Below are positions 46,429-57,359 of a stretch of 64,000 bases of DNA, one piece after another; position 1 is the stretch's first letter, and each line of letters begins with the position of its first letter. A model generated the notes under the pieces. That model saw only the letters and a program-made list of their open reading frames with translations. It searched no databases and was not told where the DNA came from. Origin of the DNA: Antitrichia curtipendula (lineage: Eukaryota > Streptophyta > Bryopsida > Hypnales > Leucodontaceae); assembly GCA_951230915.1 (NCBI GenBank), contig OX579637.1, positions 18,786,001-18,850,000 of the forward strand, given 5' to 3'. Made by a program: the position numbers and the translations under genes.

Positions 46429-48799
46429 ATGATGCAAGCAATCCGGTTGTATGGTTGCAAGAACCCTAAGTCGTCGTTAGCTTCTAAGACACCGACAAGA
46501 GTTGATTTGAGGCCTACTTGCCTTTCAGGTTTTCCTAATAGCAGACACCAAAATCATCTTCGGATTATCGGTAAGCATATTTGTGCTTGGTCATTTCTAC
46601 TCTGGTGCCTCTTGATTGATTGTGCCACATTATAGACCTCAGATGCTGCGCTTGTGTTTTGTTACTCTCTTCAACAAATTACTAATGCTTACGCTCATTG
46701 CTAAACTATTCTCAACTTTTCTTGCTTGGCAGGTCAATATGGAGCAACACGGACCCATATTGAGATCGCGCCGCCATCGAGACGGTGGAGAATCGGTTGC
46801 GGCAGCAGTCAAGGTACATTGCAGTTCATCCCATACACAGCCCAATTAGAAAGTTGTCTAGTAACAAACTGCACGAATGTAATGATCTCGTCAAGAGAGC
46901 TGTGTATACGCGATTGAGCGATTTCCCCCCTCTTGGTATCGAGAGGGGGTCCAAGGTAACGCCACGTATTGCCATTTAACAACTGAGATTCCTGGACGCA
47001 GTAATCCCTGTCCGGGAGCAATAGGGAATAAACAATCGGTAGTAATTCCTCGTGTGTGCTTGTCCTCATGTATACATTTGACAATAAATCAGTGAGAGCG
47101 CCATAGACAGAAGTGAGCGTTCGGGTCAGACTAGGGTTGCACAAACTGAGCACATCAACCAAAAGGGAAACGCACCCAAAAAAATACGTAGATAAGGGAG
47201 CGACGACCAGGACACATGTTCATAGCTCTAGTGCCCTATCACCCGGGAATTTGTGGACAATTTTCTGGTTGAGTTTTTCAGAGTTGTCATATCTCATTGA
47301 TTGAGCTATGTTGATATTTGAGGTTCGGCCGTAAAAGGGAACTCGCTGAGCTCGCGGATGCGACCTTGCGCATGATGAGTGGAAGGTCTTGTGTCCGTGG
47401 AGCAACTGTTTAGGTCGGAATGATGTCAAAGATCCTGGTAGAGAGTTATCCCAAGCATAGTAAGGTACGAGACCAGGGCCCTCTCGGGACAGGAAGTGTC
47501 ACTGATGGCACCTTGACTCCTTGCTTATGCTCACAAGGTCGTTTTTTGTTTGCGCCTTACTTGGATAATTAGTCCAGAGCCTAGGGGTCCTGTCCCAATT
47601 CGGGATCATTCAACTCTATATTCTTTTTGACTCTCCCCGTCACCCCAGGATCCAATTGTGAGAGTGATCTCGTTGTCCTTGCGGGGGGCTCTACGCTCAC
47701 TGCGTGAGCAGGAGCGTGAGGCTGGGGGAAATAGAATTCTGGTCGGACTGAAGTTGGTTTGTCTCCCGGGTGAGATTCACCAAGCATACCCAGGTAGGAT
47801 CCCGCGACCCCCTTGGGATGGGGAGGGGTGCTAGAGGCGCTTGGCGTATGCTCAGAGGGCCGTCCTCTTTTTGCGCCTTATTTGGATTATCTGGCCAGCT
47901 CGTAGGGATCCTGTCCTATTCGGGATCATTCAACTCTATATTTTTTTCTGACTCTCCCCGTCAGTCCAGGGTCCAGTCGTGAGAGTGATCTCGTTGTCCT
48001 TGCGGGGAGGCCATGCTCACCACGCAAGTAGGAATGTGACACCGGTGGCCATTGTGTTTAGATTGGGCTGAAGTCGGTTTGTCTCCCGGGTGAGATTCAC
48101 CAAGCATACCTAGGTAGGATCCCGCGACCTTCTCGGGATGGGGAGGGGTGCTAGGGGCGCTCGGCGTATGCTCACCAGCTCGTTGACATCGCGGACTTGG
48201 GGAGCAAGAGCGGGAGTAGGTGGAGCGACCGGTGAGGGGTTGATTTTGGCCGTGCGTGGTGCGATGATTTCATGCAGGAGGAGACGTTTACCGTATTGCG
48301 AGTACTCGATTTTGACGACCCGGGTCCCTCTCGGTATCGAGAGGGGGCATGTAGGAATACAAAATGTCCTTCGATCTGCGTCCGAGATTGATTGTTCATT
48401 TGGATTTTACGATTAGGACTTGTTGATATTGACTTGGACGATCATACATATGTCCAGGTGCCCAGGGTGCTTTTTTGGTCTCAAGCGGTAGTACACACAG
48501 AGAGAACCTATACTTCATCGTATATTTATGTCTCAAACCTAATGACAGCAACAGGATTTTGTCAAATCTGATGACTGTGAAAAATTGGATTCTGCTTAGT
48601 AATAATTTTATGTAATAAGTGCCGTGCGTTTTCTTAATCAGGTCCGCTTGACATGCTATAGTTATGTATGATATACTTATAGTCGGATGCTTTGTATCTA
48701 GGTCTGTAAATGTTGATGTCATTAATCTAATCGACATGACTGACTGAGCAGGATCTAGATCGCAACCGGATTGAGGCATTAACTACCGAAGCAGCGCCA
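46429..48799 (+). promoter_or_regulatory. 5' region of gene C: tandem 320-330-bp repeats and hairpins
   Basis: A 320-bp unit is repeated: GTCTCCCGGGTGAGATTCAC occurs at 47761 and 48081, and a more diverged unit starts near 47441. Units contain GGTAGGATCCCGCGAC, GGGATCATTCAACTCTATAT and GAGTGATCTCGTTGTCC. Hairpin words of the CCCTCTCGGTATCGAGAGGG type lie at about 46926 and 48328. Short open pieces at 46429-46570 and 46730-46975 may be 5' exons but have no domain. A regulatory role is inferred from position only. Confidence 0.4.
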
Positions 48800-51700
48800 A
48801 TGGCCAGTCAAGATCCGAATATTCAGGAGGGAGTACCCGTCAATGCCAACCCCATTTTCCATGTGCGTGCCGAAGTTCCTGATGTGGACGACGTTATGGT
48901 TCAAGAGCAAGGGGATCTGGTAGGAGACCTCTTTGCCCTCATCCGTGAGCTTGATGATGGTCAGAATAGCCTATACTTGGAGGAACCGATGTCACCGGAG
49001 GAGTCCTACTGCACGTCACTAGGATCTTGGGATTTTTCAATTGCAGATTCTTAGTGTAGTATAGACTACTGTACTTGCTTTGATGATGTTGACTCGGGAC
49101 TAATCATCGATGACGACGTACTCATATTTTGTTGCGGGATGTACAAGTCCCCAACAGAGGCCTGTTGCATTTGACATGCTAGACCGCAACATAATATACC
49201 TACCTCAGTGGGTGCCTATTCTTGTTTTGTAGTGTTGTATGAACGCCATAGAACAGCATTGCCTTGATATTCATAAATGAATTCGTAGTATGATTTTCAT
49301 TTTTTATGCCTTATTTCTATATTGAATTGTGAGGTGTAGGGACCCGAAGAAGGTTTTCATCTACCTGCCCGGGTAGATGAACTGTTCATGAGGTCATTCA
49401 CATCGCAAGAGAGGATGATTCCTGGGACGACTATATTCCGAGAGTTGAACCCAGATTTCTTGAGGAGGACATCAGATGTGTGCAAACATTCAATTTAGTG
49501 GCCGTCATCAATAGCTTGAAGATGACGTCGGATGGGAACTCACGCATGAAGATTCCATTGTGCAGGATGGTGCCTATGCCAATGGTACGTCCTACACTGA
49601 CTTGCAATGCGACCCTATTAGACAACCAATTCTCTCGTGGTTATGACAAAGGAGCTCGAGTATTCTATGTTTCATACTTTGACGAGGAAGGCAATACAGA
49701 GATTTTTAGTGATGAAGAGAAGCGTGCATGGAGTCCCATCTGAAACTCTGTAAACGACACATTCAACACTCACCTGCAATCCATTCCATCTCTTAAGCAT
49801 CTAGTAGATTATAAATTCTTTGTTTGTGACGGGAATCACAGACATATAGCTTGGATGAACCATATTGAGAGGCTGCACAGTCAAGAACTTTCATGGCATT
49901 TCTCTATAGATTCCATTGTTCTTGATACGAGACAACGCATTGGGGTGGCAATGCAAGCGATGCACGAGTAGGATCATAAATATGTAAGTAATATTTATTC
50001 ATTATATGTATAGCCCCATTAAAATGATTGTGTGGATTCTATCATTTGACATGATTATGATCCTACTCACATTTTGTTATGACTTAGATGGATAGGCATA
50101 CTGAAAACTCCCACGTGAAGATCAACCTTGTGCATACCTTCTATCGCGTTCAAAAGTACAGGGTTATGAAGCTTGATAAGTTTCAGGAGTTATTGACAGA
50201 GGATGAGGTGAAGACATGTAAAATGCAGACGCAGACGAGCTGGTATACCATGCCCTTGCACATATTTACTAGATTCATTTTCAATGTATGACATCCATTT
50301 TTATGCAATCAGTAGTTTGATGGGAGCATGTCTTCATTGTATACTGCTTATTAGTGCAGTTCGTGGAACTCATTAGTGTTGTGATGACTTCTGCCATGCA
50401 GCAAGAGATTTCTTCTGCGGCCGATGCAGCAATTCGAAAACTTAAAGAAGAAAATCAAGAGGTGGAAGTGACCAGGGAGGATGTTGCTGCCACAATGAGA
50501 GCGGCATTTAAAGGGTCGACCGACAGGCATTATAAGAAGCTTTCGAAGATTGTGGCGGTTGTAAATCCGGAGCTTAACCCTGACTAGCTCAAAGAGGTAC
50601 GTGACTTTGAATGTTGTAGTGTCTGATTTTTACATTCATCAATTTCTCACATGAATTATTACTGAGTTTCAGAGTCTTTCAAATTGAGAGACATTGGAGC
50701 CACAATGTTGTTCCCGAGTTGACACTGAAGAAATTGCAACTCATTGCGACTGCCGCCGTGGATCCAAGTCACAAGGTCAAATGGCTTAGATGGATGAACG
50801 CGAGTTCTCATACGAGAAAAGCTCGTTGCTTTCTACCACGTCCAGTGAATGAGGAAAAATTGGAAATTTTTCTAGCCAAGGCTGCCTACTGCGCGGGGGT
50901 AGGACTCTTATCTCATTGAATATTCAATCGCCTCCTGTGTTCTCCTTTCACTTCTTTAATTTTTAGTCATTTTGAAGTAGGCAACGCAGTTTCATACAAG
51001 GTCTGATTGGACTATGTATTCTACAGCTTGAGGAAGCAGTTGCGGAGATGTTCAGGACCATCACCCACACTGACAACATTCCAACTAATATGACCATTCC
51101 AAGTGAACCTGAGACATTAGTAGAGTACTTGGAGACGTGGCGGATGAAGCTATGGGACCAAGCCTATACAGGGGTCTTCAAAGGCAAGGATGCTTTCAAG
51201 AAATCAGACAAGTTCATGACATACGGGGGAACTCACTTGACGGTGAAGAGATTGATATACATGTACTTCTGTCATTTCAACCCATTTCAATTTATTTGGA
51301 TGATGTCTTACTTTTGGTTTATGTTGTTTGCAGGCCAGTGTCTTGTATTGTGGATTATTATGATATGTCCTACCATTATCTTTTTCTCCTCGTGATTTTA
51401 TAAACTCTTGTTATCTATTAGCAAGAAGATCTTGAAATTGTGTATTCTCTTGATCCTTACAATTTCTTCAAATGACGAAAGCAACTCTTGATGTGTACAG
51501 ATACTTCAAGTTCGAGCTGTATGGCAAAAAGGCTATAAAGAAAGAAGACTTACCTCCGTTTCTCACTACTTGGCTAGACCGGTCGTCTATCGACTGTATG
51601 TTCTCGACTACTCAGCTCCAGAAGTGGACAAGTCCTCACTTGCAAACTTGTCCGTGGTATCTTGAGTGTAACTTCGGCATTACACCACTAGAGGAGGAGG

Positions 51701-53574
51701 CTCTCTTCCAGACGCTGAAAGGAACCATGGTGACCAATGCAAAGTTTGATGCATTTGCTGGACTGGAACCAGGGGCGAGGGCCAAGGCCATTGCAAAGCA
51801 AGAGCTAGCCGACAAGAAGAAGGTGGACAAGTTGGAGGAAGCCAAGAAGAAGTCTGAGCTAAACAAAAAGAACGGCGAGGAGAACAGGAAGAAGAGACTA
51901 CTTGAGAAAGAGAAGGGGAAGAAGAAGCGTCGGTTAGAGAAGGACAGTACCCAGGCTTCGGAACCAACTACAAGTGCAGCGGACGTCAACCTTTCATCAT
52001 CCGAATTCTCCCTCACTCAAGAGCGCTTGGTGCAAGGGATGACGCCTTTGACTAAAAATGTGATTCCGGGGTCAGATATTAATAAGTGTATACTGAACAT
52101 GGCATTGAAGAGTCTTGAGATGGAAACAAAGTCTTTCGAGGACATTGAAGCCTTCTTAGCCATGGTAAATCTTCTCTTCAATTTCCTTGAATTGCTAAAC
52201 TAGGCCTACAAATGAAAATGTCTGACACTAAACTCACTTTATACAGAACTGACTATATAACGCAGATGTGGTTCTTTAACTTCATTACACGTATATTGAT
52301 CTAACGCTTTCTTGAATTCTATGCATACTGCAGCATTCCAGTGACAAAGACCGCGCCTTTGACAAAATCATGGGATCTGAGTCAGTTGTTGACTTTATGA
52401 TAGTGGATGTGCCCGAAGGACTCCACGTCCCTACTCTCTCATCAACACTTGATCCAGTTCCCAAATGGAACGACTTCAAATCCGACTATTTGGTATCTAT
52501 TTTTGACTTTGCGACTTAGTACCTTCACAATAATGGTGCCTTCTTTGTAATTTACCTAGCGTCATCTTCGGCACACCAAAGCCACCTTTTTGGATGCTAC
52601 CAAGAATATGATTTTTGTGTTTTGGAGACATATTTTGGCACGAATCATTCTCACTTGACATCCGCCACAGATCCGAAGAAGACGGTAATTCTTCATACAT
52701 TCAGATGTCTTCATTTGCATGAGTTTCGCTTAACATTCCTTGACATTGACTTTGTTGGAATTGCAGACTCAGAGGTTTTCTGTCTTGTTACTTGTGCGGA
52801 AATCCGGGCCAAAAACATTAAGGAAATTTCCCTTTCAATTTGTCCCATCCTAGGACAAAGTGGGTGTCAACCTCGCTAAGGACGACAACCTCCGCAACCT
52901 GGTTTTCAAAGAAGATGTCACGATGAACGGCGACGTGCCATGGCGTGGCCCGTGCAAAAAAGGATGTGAGTTTTATACAGATGCTCATTGAGGCAGCGAC
53001 TGCACCAGGGGATGTTGTAGTTGACTGCATAGTGGCAACAGGTTTGTTACTTTCATTCCACATTCAAAGTTGATCTTTACATACTCAATGTCTCTTTAAT
53101 GTCTAATTTCTTGTTCTACAGGATCCAGCATCCAAGCTTGCCGTGCAACGCGTCGGCATATTTTGGCTTTTGAGGAAGATGTGAGCATCTTCGATGCCCT
53201 TATAGCTCCAATACTCCGGAAATCCGTGGTTCCCGCGACGGAGACTGCAATCTTTGAGCTTGACCTTGGAATTGAGGAGGACATGGAAGTCGTGATCCAG
53301 AAGGTCCAGAAGACATTACGACTTAGTAAGTAAGTCGACCACCAAGCTTAGTAATTTAGACATATTCATTTGTCCTAAGGTATAGTACCCTAACATTTTG
53401 TCCGTTGATTTGTGCAGGCAAGTCCAAGAATTGAGAGCTTCCCGGGATGTACCTTTTTCTGCAAATCCACTGTTTTTCCAGAGCCCACCGAAACCTTTTA
53501 TTCTCCCTCCGCATGCAGAAGCTTTATCCCGGGATTATGTTGCAGATGATCCACAGCCTACTTCGAGAGCTTGA
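48800..53574 (+). pseudogene. Gene C: ParB/Srx-like + N6/N4 DNA-methyltransferase-like, multi-exon
   Basis: Exons are inferred from coding runs joined by GT-AG borders. 48800-49054 encodes an acidic start. About 49340-49982 is a ParB/Srx-like domain, YIPRVEPRFLEED then FFVCDGNHRHIAW (DGNHR at 49828-49842, the canonical G-x-H-R); it ends at GTAAGT. Next are 50088-50280, 50356-50590, about 50680-50900, about 51027-51290 and 51472-52163 (a Lys/Glu-rich coiled coil at 51.78-51.95 kb). About 52334-52490 has DFMIVDVPEG, in the place of a DPPY motif. 52750-53041 and 53121 onward read PGDVVVDCIVATG then SSIQACRATRRHILAFEED, matching the FxGxGT motif-I region and the acidic strand 2 of N6_N4 methyltransferases. 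The last exon ends at TGA 53572. Breaks include TGA at 49741 and TAG near 49970. IV-then-I order is that of beta-class enzymes. Confidence 0.55.
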
Positions 53575-55290
53575 TTCGTGAATCTTCGCGTTCTAGAGTT
53601 TGTAGATGAACATGTAGTAAAGTTTGATGTTCAATCTGCTGATAGTGAGGGTAGTTCTATGTCAGCGCTTTAGCTATCCATTTGTTTTTGGATAGCCTTT
53701 TTAACGCTTATTATTGTTGGATTTGATTTATTATTTTACTATGGTGTTTTCTACTATTATGTACTTATTTTGGCGCCGCACATCGAATATTTCTACATAA
53801 ATCTATATCTTCAAACATTGTCATGTGCTTTCAAATGGCCGGTGACCTATATATGCGTTTCCGTTTCATTGGATGAGACATGTTTAGATACATACTCTAA
53901 ATCCAAAATATGTACAAGAATAAAGTCAATTTTTGGAAGATTATTTAATAAGATTATATATTGTCTTAAATCCCTGTCGCTCCCAAGAGGAGTCTACCCG
54001 CCTACTTTTTTATACTCGCTTGTTAGTAATAATGTTGGAAAGAGAAGAATCGAAAGTGCTCAGTAATCACTTCCATCTTCCTATGCCTGAAGTCGCTTCT
54101 CAAAGCCCCCTCCTCGTACCGGGAGGGATCTTTACTAGTCACTTTGTAAGCATAATGTTTTTGTTGGATCTCAATTTATTTAATATATCTCTCAATCGGG
54201 ACTAACTGCATAATGTATGCATGCGCAGGGACTTGTCTAGATCCTTCTCGGTATCTGAAAAGAAGGGTCAGGAGCCCTATATTCTAAACCCTTGACATGA
54301 GGGCGGCAAAACTATCGCACAGTGGTTGGCCAGGGCGCCTTAGGAGAGATGTGAGTGGTGGTCAATTGAAAAAGCAAATCCTAGCCCAAAGTAAGGTTTC
54401 TGCATGAGGATACTGTTATTTGATGGATTTGATTCTTTTATTATTTATGGTTAACTTTGATTCACTCCCTAACCTTGAATGTGCTAGGATTATCAGGGCT
54501 AACCAAACAGTATGTACGGTGGCCTTGCCTGCAATCAACAAGAAGCAATGAGGTACTGAATTGGAATCTTATGTCAATTAATTCTTCACCATTAGTCTTT
54601 GAAAGAAGATTTGAAAGCAGGTCTCTTCTTTTATTTTAAAAATTCTTGATAGATGCCTATGGGCGAGTGGAAGATCATTCAAAAGCATCTGTTTGACATT
54701 TAGGCTAATTTTGTAGATTTAATGCTCTTTTCAGTATGCCGGCAATCCCTAGGATACATCCAAAACCTTCCTTATAGAACACATTCATTTGAAGATATGC
54801 AAATACGCGTAAAAGTTAAAAAAATTCTTTCATCATTAGTAAAAATACTTGCTCCACTATAATGCACAGCATGGAGGTACCCGCAGGTACACATCCAGTT
54901 ATGTCTTACCAAACCCTTACCAAGTATCCAGATGGTGCAATTAATGTAATCATTCACTCACATATTTGTGAGCACCATAGTGGCAATTGATCGCAATGCG
55001 AGATTGGGCAATAGATAAATGCAATGGCCTTGCGCGGGAGGGTCGAAAAATCGGCAACAATGAGGTCTTGCTAACATTGTGCATCGTAACAAGCACATGT
55101 ACCAATAGCCTTACTAACTATCCAAAGCAGGATTATACATCAAGATACACCATTTTCTTCATTCACACCTCTAAACTCAAATTTCCAACTTTCAATCAAA
55201 AATATTGTAGAATGTCAGTGCTGGTAATAGTAATATTTTATAGTTGTTTAAATACCCTAAGCCTCCTTTGCTATCCATGTTGATGTATTG
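53575..55290. other. 3' flank of gene C, no gene seen
   Basis: AT-rich. A hairpin-like word related to the gene-C 5' hairpins (CCTCGTACCGGGAGGGATC) lies at about 54113, and CCTTCTCGGTATCTGAAAAG at about 54242. The gene-C motif family therefore extends downstream too. No supported open frame. Confidence 0.4.
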
Positions 55291-55704
55291 TCACTGTTGA
55301 TTCTCCAGTAAATTATTGGTGAGCTCACGGACAATTGCAACAATCCATAAGAACTCATACAACATAGTAGAATGTTCATAGTCAAGTCCTATGCACGTCT
55401 GACGGTTGTTCCTAGTGAAGTTGTTGCATGGGCTCCCAGCAACAATGAAATGAAAGCCATGATACTTCTGTACAAGAGTACTGAAGACATCTATCGTAAA
55501 TTGTCTCACATCGTGATAGTCCAGGTTAAGATAGCCTTCTTGATTCATTAAGGCCCACCAAGCCTGGAAGCAATGACAGGCTCCTTCTTCAATCTCCACA
55601 CTCACCTTTACGTCGAGATTGATCCCATCTTTCTGAAGAGCTATTGCAATTCTTCCAATCCCTGAAAAAAGAGCCAAAACCTTAATCCCCTTTAATATAA
55701 GCGC
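55291..55704 (-). pseudogene. DRM/Dnmt3-type cytosine methyltransferase fragment (3' end)
   Basis: Minus-strand translation reads FEALILKGIKVLALFSGIGRIAIAL (cited in two parts: GIKVLALFSG and IGRIAIALQKDG), then VSVEIEEGACHCFQAWW, DYHDVRQFT, GFHFIVAGSPCNNFTRNNR and LYEFLWIVAIVREL before TAA or TAG at 55291. VLALFSGIG is methyltransferase motif I. GSPCNNF is motif IV with the catalytic Cys, in the DRM/Dnmt3 form. Ending soon after motif IV/V is what the permuted DRM proteins of plants do, so this is probably the natural 3' exon. The motifs VI-X half expected upstream is not recognisable before the MULE end at 56210. It lies 0.5 kb inside the element, as captured gene pieces of Pack-MULEs do. 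The open part has no internal stop. Confidence 0.75.
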
Positions 55705-56136
55705 TTCAAAACAAAAAAGTGATAAGCCACTGTATACACAAAAAAGCTATTTCCGAGTGCTTTGTATCGTATCACATGGCTGAAGTAGTGCCAGGAGTTA
55801 TTTGTGTCAGTCCAGCTGAGTTGGCAAGGCACGCTGCATTAGCTGTCCCAATCGACAAAAAAGAGGGCTGCCCTACCTGCCTTGTTCAACGAGCAAGGCG
55901 GGCTGCAGCGCCCACCTTCATGGGTGTGTACTGTAGTATAAAGTCAATTGTCATTGACCTTGAATATAATTCTTAAACCCACTTTTATTTTTGCATTATT
56001 TTTATGCGCCCTATTCATCCACTTTTTCAACGACTATTTTCATCCACTTTTTCATCCACTTTTTTCTCAATCTGAATCCACTTCTTCAGTTACTGTCATC
56101 TACTTCTTCAAAATTTATTCACCAAAATTATAGAAT
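55705..56136. other. MULE interior next to right end
   Basis: A plus-strand open run (55719-55976) contains SPAELARHAALAVPID and CPTCLVQRARRAAAPTF. It has a more coding-like composition than its surroundings but no family I recognise. From 56020 to 56100 TTCATCCACTTTTT repeats mirror the GGATGA repeats of the left end. Confidence 0.35.
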
Positions 56137-56210
56137 CCCTGCTCACCGCTCACCAATCCATGCTCCCCGCTCTACGCTCCCCGCTCCCCGCTCGCATACC
56201 AGCATTCCCC
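56137..56210. repeat. MULE right terminal inverted repeat
   Basis: Reverse complement matches 35781-35852: GCTGGTATGCGAGC versus GCTAGTATGTGAGC, then GGAGCG words and an exact ATTGGTGAGCGGTGAGC-type block. Most differences are G/A or C/T. It is followed directly by the duplication GATGGAGTTC (56211-56220). Confidence 0.85.
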
Positions 56211-57250
56211 GATGGAGTTCTACTTAAAAGTCATGAACTTGTTCGTCTCGTCCAGGGACGTAGTGTTGTCATACTTCGCGGGAGGGAAAGCTATATGCGC
56301 GGCTTGGGTAAGTGTATCGTGTTGAAGCTTTAACTCGGGTCGAGTTGAATTGTCAGGCTCATGGGTTGTTTCCTGCGATTGCAACAGTTTAAAGATTGCA
56401 ACACTTTAATTCGGGCCGAGTTGAAAGTATTCTCCTCGTAGCTGGTTCACTCTGGAGTCTTATTTCTTCAAGATTGTAGATTTTCTAATTGTCTCGGCTC
56501 TGCTTCCTATTGATGCTATTTCGTCGCTGGCGACAGTTTGAAAAAGGTCGTGTTCCTCTCCCTCTGTGTTGAATCCGAGAACATGGACAAGGTCAACTTC
56601 TTGGATTCCGTTTACTTCGTCGACGAGAAATAGTTTAGGGATAGCCGGGTCAGGAAGGCGTCGTCATCTCAGGGCAAGGTCGTCACCGAAAGAGGAAGGA
56701 GGTCTATTGGCAACAACCCTAACAATATGCCAAGGGCATCCCAAAGAGACAACATTGTCGACCTCGACGGAGACGATGATGATGTCAAGGGGTGGATTGA
56801 TCCTGTTCACGAGGGGATGAATTTGACCCCGACTACAGTCGCTCCATCGGCTAATCTGCAAGAAAGTAGCGACATGCTGGGCTTGTCGGGGTTGTCTGCT
56901 TGAGATACTCTAACGCTAGTCTCCCGTCCAAGGCCTACGTAGAAGAGGAAGCCAGATCCCCTTGCGCCTTACTCCCCCATCAATGCAAAGTTCATATATG
57001 ATATAATGAAGCAAAACAACGAAGAACAGGCCAAGGCTCGGATGGAAGAACGTGAGATCAAAGGGAACAAAACAAGCGGGCCTGGCTGGAAAACACAAAC
57101 ATGATGAAGCAATTCATGGACAATCTTCCCGCGATTGTGTTGCAAGTGGCAGCTGCAAATGTCTCGGCCATGATGAATGCGAGGCCCATGCTTATGATCG
57201 ACTCGAGTGCATCCACACCGCAGCCAGGGTTGTTTTTTCAAATCTGGCGA
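56211..57250 (+). pseudogene. Gene B, 3' part (continuation after the MULE)
   Basis: From ATG 56212 the frame MEFYLKVMNLF, DVVLSYFAGGKAICAAW is homologous to gene A MEFYIRILRKF, VLSLFAGSKFTCAAM. The GTAAGT donor at 56308 falls at the same residue. The intron (to about 56537) holds two palindromes, TAACTCGGGTCGAGTTGAA (56330) and TTAATTCGGGCCGAGTTGAA (56405). The next exon has VNFLDSVYFVDEK (A: FLPSGYFVDKA), a Ser/Arg-rich linker with DLDGDDDD and a charged helix near 57010-57100. Stops include TAG at about 56630 and TGA near 56900. The NIF phosphatase part of gene A is absent, so B either lacks it or ends early. Confidence 0.6.
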
Positions 57251-57359
57251 CATCGTGACAGACAGACGTCACGCGACGTCTAGTAGACCCTCCGCGACGT
57301 CATATAAAGTCAAATTAACCTTTGACTTTTCAAAAAATTACCCTCCTTTTACCTAAGCC

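Larger units (their letters stand above)
35781..56210. mobile_element. 20.4-kb Mutator-like element (MULE) with cargo
   Basis: It is bounded by exact 10-bp duplications. The ends are inverted repeats: left 35781-35852 and right 56137-56210 on the minus strand. They share GTATG, repeated GGAGCG words and ATTGGTGAGCGGTGAGC, with mostly transition differences (about 80% over 70 bp by eye). Inside each end are subterminal GGATGA/TCATCC repeats (35.9-36.5 kb and about 56.03-56.09 kb). It carries its own transposase on the minus strand (45124-42810 and 38962-37544), split by a 3.85-kb insertion. It also carries the ParB/methyltransferase gene C and a DRM-like methyltransferase fragment. Whether C was captured or inserted later is not resolved. 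Confidence 0.8.

Noticed and set aside
47441..48190. Possible ribosomal spacer or rRNA-like GC-rich repeat
   Set aside because: No rRNA sequence is recognised; the unit is a 320-bp local tandem duplication in the flank of gene C.
51636..52016. Minus-strand Ser/Phe-rich open frame
   Set aside because: Antisense shadow of the Lys/Glu-rich coiled-coil exon of gene C.
23192..53574. ParB and methyltransferase genes as bacterial or phage contamination
   Set aside because: They have GT-AG introns at conserved positions, carry a plant-type NIF domain in gene A, and one is interrupted by a plant MULE.
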